Assembly (NCBI RefSeq): GCF_051860505.1
Contig: NZ_JBHYDX010000027.1
Location: 9,634 to 73,633, forward strand
Source of the DNA: Pannonibacter sp051860505
GTDB lineage: Bacteria; Pseudomonadota; Alphaproteobacteria; Rhizobiales; Stappiaceae
DNA: 64,000 nt
Direction: 5' to 3'
The notes below the pieces were generated by a model, which saw only the letters and a program-made list of their open reading frames with translations, did not search any database and was not told the origin of the DNA. The position numbers were made by a program, and so were the translations under genes. Below are positions 9,450 to 18,155 of this stretch, in pieces (the stretch's first letter is position 1; each line of letters begins with the position of its first letter).

Positions 9450-10394
9450 TTATCCGCGCCGCCGTGCTTCGATCACATCCCAGACGCGGACGGCGATGTC
9501 GGGGCCGCCGAGGCGCTTGACGGCGCGGATGCCGGTGGGGGCCGTGACGTTGATTTCGGTCAAGTAACCGTCGATGACGTCAATGCCAACGAGAAGCAGG
9601 CCTTTGGCCTTGAGGGCCGGGCCAATGCGGGCGCAGATTTCGCGCTCCCGGTCGCTGAGGTCGGACTCCGCCGGCGAACCACCGCGCACCATGTTCGAGC
9701 GCAGATCGCCCGGCGCCGGCACACGGTTGACCGCTCCGGCGAACTCGCCATCGACCAGCAGGATGCGCTTGTCGCCATGCTTGACGTTCGGCAGGAAGCG
9801 CTGGATCACCCAGGGCTCTCGGAAGGTGACGGCGAAAAAGTCGTAGAGCGAACCATAATTGAGGTCGTCCTGGGTGATGCGGAAGACCGCTGCGCCGCCA
9901 TGACCGAACAATGGTTTCATGACGATGTCGCCATGTTCTTCGCGGAAAGCGTCGATCTCGGCCCGGTCGCGGGTGATCAGGGTCGGCGGCATGAGATCGG
10001 CAAATGCGGTGACGAACAGCTTTTCCGGCGCGTTGCGCACTTCGGCAGGATTGTTCACCACAAGGGTATGCGGATGGATTTTTTCCAGCAGATGTGTGGC
10101 GGCGACATAGGCCATGTCAAAAGGCGGATCCTGCCGCATCAGGATCACATCGACCTCGGCTAGATCCGTTCGAACGGGTTCACCCAGCGTGAAGTGGTTG
10201 CCCTTCTCATCGCGCACGGCGACAGGCTCCAGCGCGGCAAAGACCTTGTCACCGCGCAGCGCCAGCCGGTCTGGTGTGTAGTGATACAGCGAATGGCCGC
10301 GCGCTTGCGCTTCCAGCATCAACGCAAAGGCGCTGTCGCCCAGGATATTGATGGACGAGATGTGGTCCATCTGGACCGCGACCTTCAGCGACAT
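9450..10394 (-). CDS. gshB: glutathione synthase
   Basis: A 314-residue ATP-grasp enzyme joining gamma-glutamylcysteine and glycine. Family blocks are VAVQMDHISSINILGDSAFALMLEA split around the N-terminus, DVILMRQDPPFDMAYV (about 80-95), VVNNPAEVRNAPEKL, MKPLFGHGGAAVFR and the C-terminal LTEINVTAPTGIRA. The length is normal for bacterial GshB. A GGAGAG ribosome site precedes ATG 10394. It follows yraN and rsmI in the same direction after about 120 bp, a common arrangement in alphaproteobacteria. Confidence 0.95.
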   Translation of the reverse strand: MSLKVAVQMDHISSINILGDSAFALMLEAQARGHSLYHYTPDRLALRGDKVFAALEPVAVRDEKGNHFTLGEPVRTDLAEVDVILMRQDPPFDMAYVAATHLLEKIHPHTLVVNNPAEVRNAPEKLFVTAFADLMPPTLITRDRAEIDAFREEHGDIVMKPLFGHGGAAVFRITQDDLNYGSLYDFFAVTFREPWVIQRFLPNVKHGDKRILLVDGEFAGAVNRVPAPGDLRSNMVRGGSPAESDLSDREREICARIGPALKAKGLLLVGIDVIDGYLTEINVTAPTGIRAVKRLGGPDIAVRVWDVIEARRRG

Positions 10395-10514
10395 GCGCGT
10401 CTCTCCGGATTAAGTGCCGCGCGAGGACCGACGCGGCTCGTCTGGGTGGACTGGATATGGGATTTTTGGACCGACTTGTCCAGAATGGCAATGCTGCAAT
10501 GCATCACGGAATTT

Positions 10515-10922
10515 TCACATCAAACGATCAGGCCGGAATGCATCGGTCAGATGCTCAGGCCAGCGCCAGGGCACGATCAGCATGAGATCGAACCGCTGTA
10601 TTGTGTCAGCCTGATCCGGATGCTGGACGAGAAAAATCTGGGCGGCGCGAATGATCCGCCCGCGCGCGGTTGCACTGACGGCTTCCAGGGCAGCGGCACG
10701 GCTGCGGCGCGCCTTGACCTCGATGAACGCAAGAACGTCTCCGCGCCGCGCGACGAGATCCACCTCACCGGCGCCGGAGCGAAACCGCCGGGCCAGGATG
10801 CGCCAGCCTTTCAACCGCAGGATCAAGGCCGCCAGGCTCTCGGCGCCATGCCCCAGCCGATAGGCGCGGCGGCGGTTGCGCGGCGTCTCGCGAACGGGAG
10901 GCAGGACGGACGGGGAGGTCAT
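10515..10922 (-). CDS. yraN: YraN family protein (UPF0102, endonuclease-like fold)
   Basis: A 135-residue protein with the UPF0102 core: RLGHGAESLAALILRLKGW, then GAGEVDLVARRGDVLAFIEVKAR. That matches the E-x(n)-D-x(n)-ExK pattern of the restriction-endonuclease-like fold. Its ATG overlaps the rsmI stop as ATGA (10919-10922), so the two are translationally coupled, as in many proteobacteria. The cellular role is not established; a nuclease or DNA-binding activity is inferred from the fold. Confidence 0.9.
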   Translation of the reverse strand: MTSPSVLPPVRETPRNRRRAYRLGHGAESLAALILRLKGWRILARRFRSGAGEVDLVARRGDVLAFIEVKARRSRAAALEAVSATARGRIIRAAQIFLVQHPDQADTIQRFDLMLIVPWRWPEHLTDAFRPDRLM

Positions 10923-11860
10923 GGCGTGTCGGAGCGCTCCGGGCCGGTGTCTGCATCACTTTCACCGCCGCCAGCCTTAAGCGCAAGCGCCATGTGGTAG
11001 ACTTCAGCCCTGTCACGGCCTGTCTGTCTGGCAACCTCCTTTGCGGCGGCAGCGACGGACATCCGGGCCAGAGCAACCTGAAGCTGCGCCTCGACATCGG
11101 CCTCGCCAACCTCAGGCACGACCTCCGCCGGCGGGCCAACGAGAACGACGATCTCGCCCTTTGGCGGATTGGCCTCGTAATAGGCGAAAAGCTCGGTCAG
11201 GGGTCCACGCTGGAACGTTTCAAAGCGCTTGGTCAGTTCACGGGCGACGACGGCCTCGCGGTCGCCGAGCGTCTCCGCCATGGCGGCAAGAGAAGCGGCA
11301 AGCCGGTGTGGTGATTCAAAAAAGGCGAGCGTCGCCGGGATGATCGCGAGTTCGGCCAGACGACGCGTCCGGGCGCCGGCCTTCTGCGGCAGAAAACCAG
11401 CGAACAGCAGCGTGTCCGATGGCAGGCCCGAAGCGACAAGCGCAGCCAGCGGTGCGGACGCCCCGGGGATCGGGATCACTTTGAAGCCGGCCGCCAGGAC
11501 ATCACGCACCAGCCGGTATCCGGGGTCGGACACCAGCGGTGTACCGGCATCGGAGACCAGCGCCACAACCTGTCCTTCGGCAAGAGCTGCCAGCAGACGC
11601 GGACGCTGTCGCTCGGCGTTGTGCTCATGGTAGGGCAGCAGCGGTGCCTTCAGGCCAAAGCGCTGGCTGAGTGTCGATGTCACGCGGGTGTCTTCGCAGG
11701 CAATCACGTGGGCGCTGGCCAGCGTCTCCAGGGCGCGAATTGTTATATCGCCAAGATTGCCGATCGGCGTCGAGACGATGTAGAGCGCGCTTTCCTGTGC
11801 CGGAGCGGCAAAGGCATGCTCCCCGATGAAAAAGCGGCGTTCAGACAAGAGTTCCGCCAT
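10919..11860 (-). CDS. rsmI: 16S rRNA (cytidine1402-2'-O)-methyltransferase
   Basis: A tetrapyrrole-methylase-fold rRNA methyltransferase of about 313 residues. It 2'-O-methylates C1402 in the ribosomal P site. Signature blocks are YIVSTPIGNLGDITIRALE, ACEDTRVTSTL, LVSDAGTPLVSDPGYRLV, IPGASAPLAAL and FFESPHRL. The C-terminal helical extension ends with KEVARQTGRDRAEVY. I chose ATG 11860 (MAELLSERRFF); the frame continues to 11920 without a better signal. It is divergent from the LpoA-like lipoprotein gene, whose product family is often found next to rsmI-yraN. Confidence 0.93.
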   Translation of the reverse strand: MAELLSERRFFIGEHAFAAPAQESALYIVSTPIGNLGDITIRALETLASAHVIACEDTRVTSTLSQRFGLKAPLLPYHEHNAERQRPRLLAALAEGQVVALVSDAGTPLVSDPGYRLVRDVLAAGFKVIPIPGASAPLAALVASGLPSDTLLFAGFLPQKAGARTRRLAELAIIPATLAFFESPHRLAASLAAMAETLGDREAVVARELTKRFETFQRGPLTELFAYYEANPPKGEIVVLVGPPAEVVPEVGEADVEAQLQVALARMSVAAAAKEVARQTGRDRAEVYHMALALKAGGGESDADTGPERSDTP

Positions 11861-12033
11861 GGGCAGGGTCTTTCCGGTTGCGGGCCCTGTCAGGCCGATG
11901 CGTATGCGGTCCCCGGCCAAGGCCGGCCAAACCGACTGCAGGAGCAGCCAAGCGCTGCCGAACCCTTCACGCGGCTGGACAGGAACGTTCTGAATTCGTA
12001 ATGGTTTTTGATCGCGGATGCGAGGAGGCCCGA

Positions 12034-13314
12034 GTGGAAAACACGACTGCTGCCGCCATTGCCCGAATTGCCGGCCCCTCTGCCGGTGGTTTTCGGGTGT
12101 TCACCGCCTGTTTTGCAGGATTGCGGCGGAGCGCCCTGCGCTGCGCGGGCGCATTTGCGGTCGCCGGGCTTCTTGCCGGCTGCATGGGCTCGACACTGGG
12201 AACCGCGCCCGACGGATTGCAATCCCTGCCCTCCACGCCGTCTGTCCCGGCCGTGACCGGCCAGACAATCGGCACGGGCACCGTCCGCGTCGGTCTGTTG
12301 CTGCCGCTCTCGGCCGGCGGGTCGGCATCGGCAATCGCCGCGACTTTCCGAAATTCAGCAGAACTGGCGATCAAGGATTTCCAGGGCTCCGACATCCAGT
12401 TGCTGGTGAAAGACACGGCCGGCACGGCAGAAGGCGGCCGGGCGGCGGCGCAATCAGCCATCGCGGAAGGGGCTGAACTCATTCTGGGTCCGGTGTTTGC
12501 CCCGGCAGTCAGCGGCGCGGCCAGTGTCGCGCGCACGTCCGGGGTTCCGATTGTCGCTTTTTCGACGGACACGTCGGTCGCCGGTCCCGGTGTCTACCTT
12601 CTGTCGTTCCTGCCGGCCGGCGACGTCCGCCGCATCATCGGCTATGCCGCCACCCAGAATCGCAAGTCCTATGTCGCGTTGCTGCCCGACGATGCTTATG
12701 GCGCCGTCACCGAGGCCGCATTCCGCCAGGAAGTCGGACGCACCGGCGGGCGGGTGGTTTCGATCCAGCGGTACAAGGTCTCCGGATCCGACACATCGGA
12801 TCTGACGGCCAAGACCCAGGCGCTCGTCAGCGTTCTGCCGCAGGCCGATGCACTGTTCCTGCCAGCGGCCAGCGTTGCCCCATTCGTGATGCAGAGCCTG
12901 ATGACCCAGGGCGGCAATCTGGCAAACATCAAGGTTCTGGGCAGCGGTCAATGGGACGCGGCACAAGTGACCAGCAACCCAATCATGGCGGGGACCTGGT
13001 TCCCGGGGCCGGAGCGCTCGGGTTTCGATGCCCTGTCCGGTCGCTATCAGGCAACATTCGGTGCCGCTCCGGCGCGCAATGCATCGCTGGCCTATGATGG
13101 CACCATCCTCGCAGCTGGCCTCGTGCGATCTGCCGGGCCGCAGCGCTTCTCGCAACCGGTGCTGACCAACCGGGATGGCTTTCTCGGCATTGACGGTGTT
13201 TTCCGCTTCCTCGCGAATGGTGAAAGTGAGCGGGGCCTCGCCGTCTACGAGATCGCGCCCGGTGGCATGAAGGTCATTTCTCCGGCTCCGCGTGATTTCC
13301 GAGCGGCCTCGTAA
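12034..13314 (+). CDS. penicillin-binding protein activator, LppC/LpoA-like lipoprotein
   Basis: A lipoprotein of about 427 residues with a periplasmic-binding-protein fold. A lipobox LLAGC places the lipidated Cys at about residue 50. GTVRVGLLLPLSAGG starts the type-1 binding domain, which continues through ELILGPVFAPAVSGAA and KSYVALLPDDAYG. The family includes the C-terminal half of LpoA, an outer-membrane activator of PBP1A; here there is no TPR-like N-terminal half. GTG 12034 is preferred because GAGGAGG lies just before it; ATG 12001 is an in-frame alternative. The leader before the lipobox is long (49 residues), so a later start is possible. Clustering with rsmI-yraN supports the call. 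Confidence 0.82.
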   Translation: MENTTAAAIARIAGPSAGGFRVFTACFAGLRRSALRCAGAFAVAGLLAGCMGSTLGTAPDGLQSLPSTPSVPAVTGQTIGTGTVRVGLLLPLSAGGSASAIAATFRNSAELAIKDFQGSDIQLLVKDTAGTAEGGRAAAQSAIAEGAELILGPVFAPAVSGAASVARTSGVPIVAFSTDTSVAGPGVYLLSFLPAGDVRRIIGYAATQNRKSYVALLPDDAYGAVTEAAFRQEVGRTGGRVVSIQRYKVSGSDTSDLTAKTQALVSVLPQADALFLPAASVAPFVMQSLMTQGGNLANIKVLGSGQWDAAQVTSNPIMAGTWFPGPERSGFDALSGRYQATFGAAPARNASLAYDGTILAAGLVRSAGPQRFSQPVLTNRDGFLGIDGVFRFLANGESERGLAVYEIAPGGMKVISPAPRDFRAAS

Positions 13315-13326
13315 GGGCATCACACC

Positions 13327-14544
13327 ATGCTTTCGGACAAACGCATCCTGCTGATCATCGGCGGCGGCATTGCCGCCTACAAGTCGCTCGATCTGATCCG
13401 CCGCCTGCGAGAACGAGGCGCGGCGGTGCGCGTGATCATGACCGCCGGGGCGCAGCAGTTCATCACGCCTTTGGCCGCCGGGGCACTGAGTGCCGACAGG
13501 GTCTACACCGATCTGTTCGACCGCGAGGCAGAGCAGGATGTCGGACATATCCGCCTGGCGCGGGAAACCGATCTCGTGCTGGTGGCTCCGGCGACGGCGG
13601 ATCTGATGGCCAAGATGGTCAATGGTCTGGCGGGCGATCTCGCCACCGCCGTGCTCCTGGCGACAAAGCGGCCTATTCTGGTTGCACCGGCGATGAACCC
13701 CGCGATGTGGAGCCACCCGGCGACCAAACGCAATGTTGCACGGCTGATCGCGGACGGCATTGCCTTCATCGGCCCGGACAGTGGTGAAATGGCGGAAAGC
13801 GGCGAGGCTGGCGTTGGCCGCATGAGCGAGCCGCTGGCCATCACTGAGCGGGTCGCAGCGATGCTGGTGCCCGCGCCCGGTCCTCTTTCAGGGCGCCATA
13901 TCGTTGTCACCTCAGGTCCGACGCATGAGCCGATCGACCCGGTGCGCTACATCGCCAACCGGTCCTCCGGCAAGCAGGGACATGCAATAGCTGCCGAACT
14001 TGCAGCGCTTGGTGCGCGTGTCACGCTTGTCTCAGGCCCGGTGAGCATCCCGGACCCGAAGGGCGTGACGACGGTGCATGTGGAGACCGCACGGCAGATG
14101 CTGGTTGCGGTTGAGGCCGCCCTTCCTGCCGACGCCGCCGTGATGGCCGCCGCCGTTGCTGACTGGCGCGTGGCAAGCGAGGGCACTGAAAAAATCAAGA
14201 AGGACGGATCCGGCAAACCGCCGGCGCTGGTGTTCACCGAAAACCCGGATATCCTCGCAACGGTGGGGCATCTTGGCCGACATCGGCCCCAACTCGTCGT
14301 CGGCTTTGCCGCGGAGACGCAGAACCTCATCGCCAATGCGCAGGCAAAACTGGCGCGCAAGGGCGCGAACTGGATCGTCGCCAACGATGTCAGTCCGGAG
14401 ACCGGCGTGATGGGCGGCGACGCCAACACGGTCCGCATCGTGTCTGCAGCAGGCGTGGAAGACTGGCCGACGCTGGACAAGGGCGAGGTTGCACGACGGC
14501 TGGCCGCGCGGATTGCCGCTGCCCTCGGATCGGGACAAGTCTAG
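13327..14544 (+). CDS. coaBC: bifunctional phosphopantothenoylcysteine decarboxylase / phosphopantothenate-cysteine ligase
   Basis: A 405-residue fusion catalysing two consecutive coenzyme A steps. The N-terminal flavoprotein CoaC half has GGGIAAYKSLDLIRRL, the active-site His in QDVGHIRLA and the substrate clamp PAMNPAMW. The CoaB half begins near residue 190 with VTSGPTHEPIDPVRYIANRSSGKQG split across the fold and carries the KIKKDG lysine motif. The length is standard. It starts 12 bp after the lipoprotein stop and is probably co-transcribed. Its stop overlaps the DUF2256 gene stop on the other strand. Confidence 0.96.
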   Translation: MLSDKRILLIIGGGIAAYKSLDLIRRLRERGAAVRVIMTAGAQQFITPLAAGALSADRVYTDLFDREAEQDVGHIRLARETDLVLVAPATADLMAKMVNGLAGDLATAVLLATKRPILVAPAMNPAMWSHPATKRNVARLIADGIAFIGPDSGEMAESGEAGVGRMSEPLAITERVAAMLVPAPGPLSGRHIVVTSGPTHEPIDPVRYIANRSSGKQGHAIAAELAALGARVTLVSGPVSIPDPKGVTTVHVETARQMLVAVEAALPADAAVMAAAVADWRVASEGTEKIKKDGSGKPPALVFTENPDILATVGHLGRHRPQLVVGFAAETQNLIANAQAKLARKGANWIVANDVSPETGVMGGDANTVRIVSAAGVEDWPTLDKGEVARRLAARIAAALGSGQV

Positions 14545-14714
14545 GCTCCGGTCCGGGCCTGCTTTCGCTCCTTGTCACCGCGCTCGTTGCGGCAGCGGTC
14601 GGAGCAATAGCGGACGTCTTGCCACACCTTTTCCCATTTCTTGCGCCAGGTGAAGGGGCGGCCACAGGTGACACAGGTCTTCTGCAGCAGATCGGATTTC
14701 TTGCGCATCTTCAT
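14541..14714 (-). CDS. DUF2256 zinc-ribbon-like small protein
   Basis: A 57-residue protein: MKMRKKSDLLQ, then a CVTCGRPFTWRKKWEKVW block and YCSDRC. The two Cys pairs (CxxC and CxxxC) suggest a small zinc ribbon. The motif set matches DUF2256, a family often next to or fused with cryptochrome/photolyase genes. Here its ATG overlaps the photolyase TGA as ATGA (14711-14714), which fits coupled expression. Its molecular role is unknown. Its stop shares bases 14542-14543 with the stop of coaBC on the opposite strand. Confidence 0.85.
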   Translation of the reverse strand: MKMRKKSDLLQKTCVTCGRPFTWRKKWEKVWQDVRYCSDRCRNERGDKERKQARTGA

Positions 14715-16351
14715 GTGATCTGCCCTGCCTGATCGGGAATGGGATCCGGGTCGGATTCGGCGGAGACGGGTTCGGGCCCGATTGCAAACAAGCTGAGCTG
14801 TCCATCGGGTGCCGCCTTCGTCCGCCCCTTGCGCGCGGACGGGACCCCGTCGCTGCGCTGACCGCGATTGGCGATGCCGGCCTTGCGGCTACCATGGCGA
14901 TCCTGGATGCGGTCAGCCTCGCGGTGAAACTCGCGTTCCTTGCGCAGGCTCCAGACCTTGTCACGGGCTGCCCGCGCCGCCGCCAGCGGATCGACGATGG
15001 GCTCAGGATAGCTGCGCCCCAGCAAGGACGCCGCACCGCCCCAGGTCCAGGGCGCATGGATGAAGGCATCCGGCACTTCGGACAGTTCCGGCACCCAGCG
15101 GCGGATGAAGACGCCTTGCGGATCCTGGTCCTGGCCCTGCTTGACCGGATTGTAGATGCGGATGGTGTTGATGCCGGTGGTGCCGGACTGCATCTGCACC
15201 TGCGGCCAGTGGATGCCGGGCTCATAGTCGGTGAAGGCCCGCGCGAGATGCTCGCCCGGGGCCCGCCAGTCCAGCCAGAGGTGATAAGCGGCCACCGCCA
15301 TCAGCATGGCGCGCATGCGGAAGTTCATCCAGCCGGTGGCATTGAGCGCTCGCATGGTCGCGTCCACGAACGGCAGGCCGGTCTCGCCTCTGCACCAGGC
15401 CGCGAGCCGGGCGGCGTCGGGCTCGCGCGGGCGCAGGCCGTCGTGGGCGCGGTGGAGATTGCGGAACTCCAAGTCTGGCGCATCCTCCAGCTTCTGCATG
15501 AAATGGCAATGCCAGTGCAGGCGGGAGAGAAACGAGCCGACTGCGCCCTGCCACTGGCGGGCGGAGCCGCTCTCGCCGCTCTCGATCAGTTCACGCAGCC
15601 GGTCCTCGGCCCGCTGCGTGACCTCGCGCAGGGACAGGGTGCCGAAGGCCAGATGCGGCGACAGCCGCGAACAGGCGTCGAAGCCGGTGACCGGGCTGGA
15701 CATGGCGGCACGGTAGGTACGGCCCCGCTGGATGAGGAAGCTGTCGAGACAGGCAAGGCCAGCCCTTCGGCCGCCCCGCTGGCGCCCGGGGCACGGATCG
15801 GGGGCAAGGCCCAGATCCTGCGCCGTGGGCAGGGGGCCAGGCTCGATGCCCGGCAGCGGCGTCAGCGCCGGTTCGGGCAGCAGCGGCTGGCGCATGTCGC
15901 GGTCCCAGCGCTGCGCCCAGCCGTTGCGGCTCTTGAGGCGGCGGATGACGCCGGTTTGGCGCGGCTCCTCCCAGGGAATCCCGGCCTCGCGGCAGAAGGC
16001 CTTCACCGCCAGATCGCGGGCATAGGTGAAGCCATTGCCGGTTTCCTCGTGCGACCACAGGGTGGCGATACCGCGCCGGGCGTGCAAGGCGCGCAGAACC
16101 TCGACCGCCGCGCCCTTGCGGATGATCAGCGGCTGACCGAGGCGGGCAAGATCCTGCCGCAGCTCATGCAGGCACTCGGCAAGGAAGGCGTGATGCCGGC
16201 CGGAGGCATCCGGTTGCCGCCAGAGATCCGGCTCGACGATGTAGAGCGGCAAGACGACGCCCCGCCGCGCGGCCTCGACCAGCGGCTGATGATCAAAGCA
16301 ACGCAGATCGCGCTTGAACCAGACGACCTGCAGGGGCGGAAACTCGGACAT
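14711..16351 (-). CDS. cryptochrome/photolyase family FAD protein (deoxyribodipyrimidine photolyase-like)
   Basis: A 546-residue light-dependent DNA-repair flavoprotein or cryptochrome. The N-terminal antenna-binding Rossmann domain begins VVWFKRDLRCFDHQPLVEA. The C-terminal FAD domain carries SRLSPHLAFGTLS, SFLSRLHWHCHFMQKLE, TGLPFVDATMRALNATGWMNFRMR in separate helices, and TGINTIRIYNP. The tail after about residue 480 is basic and low complexity. It differs from the second photolyase at 45.3-46.9 kb, which is the Fe-S type. Lesion specificity (CPD versus signalling) cannot be read from the sequence. It is coupled to the DUF2256 gene. Confidence 0.88.
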   Translation of the reverse strand: MSEFPPLQVVWFKRDLRCFDHQPLVEAARRGVVLPLYIVEPDLWRQPDASGRHHAFLAECLHELRQDLARLGQPLIIRKGAAVEVLRALHARRGIATLWSHEETGNGFTYARDLAVKAFCREAGIPWEEPRQTGVIRRLKSRNGWAQRWDRDMRQPLLPEPALTPLPGIEPGPLPTAQDLGLAPDPCPGRQRGGRRAGLACLDSFLIQRGRTYRAAMSSPVTGFDACSRLSPHLAFGTLSLREVTQRAEDRLRELIESGESGSARQWQGAVGSFLSRLHWHCHFMQKLEDAPDLEFRNLHRAHDGLRPREPDAARLAAWCRGETGLPFVDATMRALNATGWMNFRMRAMLMAVAAYHLWLDWRAPGEHLARAFTDYEPGIHWPQVQMQSGTTGINTIRIYNPVKQGQDQDPQGVFIRRWVPELSEVPDAFIHAPWTWGGAASLLGRSYPEPIVDPLAAARAARDKVWSLRKEREFHREADRIQDRHGSRKAGIANRGQRSDGVPSARKGRTKAAPDGQLSLFAIGPEPVSAESDPDPIPDQAGQIT

Positions 16352-16457
16352 GGCACCGGCAACGGAAGGCGATGAATGCGGCCAACCGCAGAAACACCGA
16401 TGCGACAGCCTTAATGTTTACGCAGGCTGACCTTCAAAGGATTACCGCGACAATGGT

Positions 16458-16967
16458 TCAGATTGACCCCGACTGGAAGCGGGCGTCCGGATCGATCAGG
16501 TCATGCAGCCGCTGGGCTGCGTGCCGCGCAAAGCGCAGGGTCACTGCCTTGCGCGTTGCAGCCGGCAGCGGATGGCTTGGCGCCTCGCGCAGGATATCAG
16601 CCGAAAAGCCATCGGACAGGATCAGGCCTGCTTCTTCGGGGAAGATCTCCTGCGGCACGTCCGGATGGGTGGCGAAAAAGAGCCGGTCACAATGGGCGCG
16701 GTAGTCCGGCCATTTGCCGTCGGCGCGAAAGTCGGCGATGGAGGACTTCACCTCGACGATGACCAGGTCCTGCTTCTGGCCCAGCGCGATGAGATCCGCC
16801 CGGCGGCCGGAGGCCAGCGTCAGTTCGGGCAGGCAGACATAGCCCTGCAGACGCAGGAGCCGGGCGGTGCCACGCCAGACCTTCAGCGCCGTCTCGGACT
16901 GGCGTCCGTCCGTTAAGGGGTCGTCGAGGGCAATCCGGTTCCCGGCGGGGCGATCAGTGAGGCTCAT
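16458..16967 (-). CDS. mmcB: MmcB family DNA repair protein
   Basis: About 169 residues resembling MmcB, the Caulobacter SOS-inducible protein with a PD-(D/E)XK-type nuclease fold. The core is LASGRRADLIALG and DLVIVEVKSS, giving the D-x(n)-ExK catalytic pattern, followed by KWPDYRAHCDRLFFATH. It is likely involved in mitomycin C resistance and DNA damage repair. ATG 16967 (MSLTDRPAGN) is chosen; AGGAGAGGAA lies upstream. I did not find a convincing LexA-type box in the short upstream interval. Confidence 0.82.
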   Translation of the reverse strand: MSLTDRPAGNRIALDDPLTDGRQSETALKVWRGTARLLRLQGYVCLPELTLASGRRADLIALGQKQDLVIVEVKSSIADFRADGKWPDYRAHCDRLFFATHPDVPQEIFPEEAGLILSDGFSADILREAPSHPLPAATRKAVTLRFARHAAQRLHDLIDPDARFQSGSI

Positions 16968-17060
16968 TCGCCATTTGTTCCTCTCCTGTTCGCAGAAATC
17001 AAGCCATGTTCCCGGCAATTCTTATCAAGGTTGTTCGGATTTTTCCGATTTCCGCAACAG

Positions 17061-18155
17061 TCAGAACCGCTCAGCCGCATTTTTGTCAGCAGCCATCCGC
17101 AGGGCGTCGATGCGCTCGTCCGGACCGAAGTTGTCCCGGCAATCGGCAAGCAATGCGAGCGCCGCGTCTGCCTTGCCGAGCGACAACAGCCAACCGGCGC
17201 GGGCGAGCGGCAGCTCCTTGCGCCAGCGTTTCGGAAGCCCGTGCAGGGCCGGGTCCTGGTCGATACCCGCTTCGGCCGCCTGCATCAGATCGATGGCCAG
17301 GGGGAGATCGCCGGTGCGGGCGGCGACTTCCGCGCGCAGGCGCAACAGGCCGACATGGCCAGGAGCCAGTGCTGCCAGCGCATCGACCTGCGCGGACACC
17401 AGCCCCTCCCCGGCTGCAAAGGCCTCCCCGGCGGCTGCAAACCCGATGTGAAAAGCGCGCGGCAACGGCCGGATCAGGCTCCGGGCCGCCAACTCACCCT
17501 CAGGATCGCGGTCGAAAGTGCGGGTGATCTTGCGGATCACGTTGAGCGTGTAGAGGTGGTCATGGCTGGCGTGGCAGGAGGCGAGATCGAACAGCCGGCC
17601 GTTCAGTCGTTGCGCCAGGACCCGCGCGACACCAGCGCTGTCGACCGGATCGAGGTGGCCGAAGTAGAGATGCACGGCATTGGCAAGCGGGCGGCGCAGG
17701 GCATCGAGAGCGGGCTCCAGTGCCAGCGCCTCGGGCGGCGTTCCGGGATGGGTCTGGCCATAAGCTGCGCTCTGGCTGCCGGGCCGGCCCAGCTCCAGTT
17801 CCGGTCCAAAGGCATGAATGGCCCCGTCGCTGCGGCGCAGGCCGGTGACAAGGGCAGCAAAGCCGCCCATTGAAGCGCCGTAGTGGATGATCCGCTGCGG
17901 CTTGATCTCGACCTCTGCCTGGTCAATCAGCGCATCAATGGCGCGCTCCTGGCCCAGGTACCAGCCATTGCGCACATCGTTCAGAAACAGGCAGGCATGA
18001 CGCGTGGCGGAAAACAACCGTTCCAGGCCGAACTTGCCGTCTGGCACCCGCACCTGGGAATAGACCAGCACCAGCACTCCGCTGCCGGCACCGGGTGCAA
18101 GCCGGTGCCGCAGGTCGGCCGAAGGGTCAGGGGCGGGTGCCTGCAGCAGCGTCAC
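17061..18155 (-). CDS. alpha/beta-hydrolase-like protein with C-terminal repeat region
   Basis: A 364-residue protein. The first 200 residues resemble an alpha/beta hydrolase, with a nucleophile elbow in HYGASMGGFAAL (about 92-103) and a possible late catalytic His in SHDHLYTL. The second half is Ala/Leu-rich helical sequence that looks TPR-like. GTG 18155 overlaps the hslU stop as GTGA, so it is translated downstream of hslU. I do not recognise a named family, and the link to the HslUV protease is positional only. Confidence 0.7.
   Translation of the reverse strand: MTLLQAPAPDPSADLRHRLAPGAGSGVLVLVYSQVRVPDGKFGLERLFSATRHACLFLNDVRNGWYLGQERAIDALIDQAEVEIKPQRIIHYGASMGGFAALVTGLRRSDGAIHAFGPELELGRPGSQSAAYGQTHPGTPPEALALEPALDALRRPLANAVHLYFGHLDPVDSAGVARVLAQRLNGRLFDLASCHASHDHLYTLNVIRKITRTFDRDPEGELAARSLIRPLPRAFHIGFAAAGEAFAAGEGLVSAQVDALAALAPGHVGLLRLRAEVAARTGDLPLAIDLMQAAEAGIDQDPALHGLPKRWRKELPLARAGWLLSLGKADAALALLADCRDNFGPDERIDALRMAADKNAAERF

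Noticed and set aside
14894..16375. A 493-residue plus-strand open frame opposite the first photolyase
   Set aside because: The minus-strand product has all photolyase motifs. The plus-strand translation is Arg/Gly/Ala-rich without family signatures.
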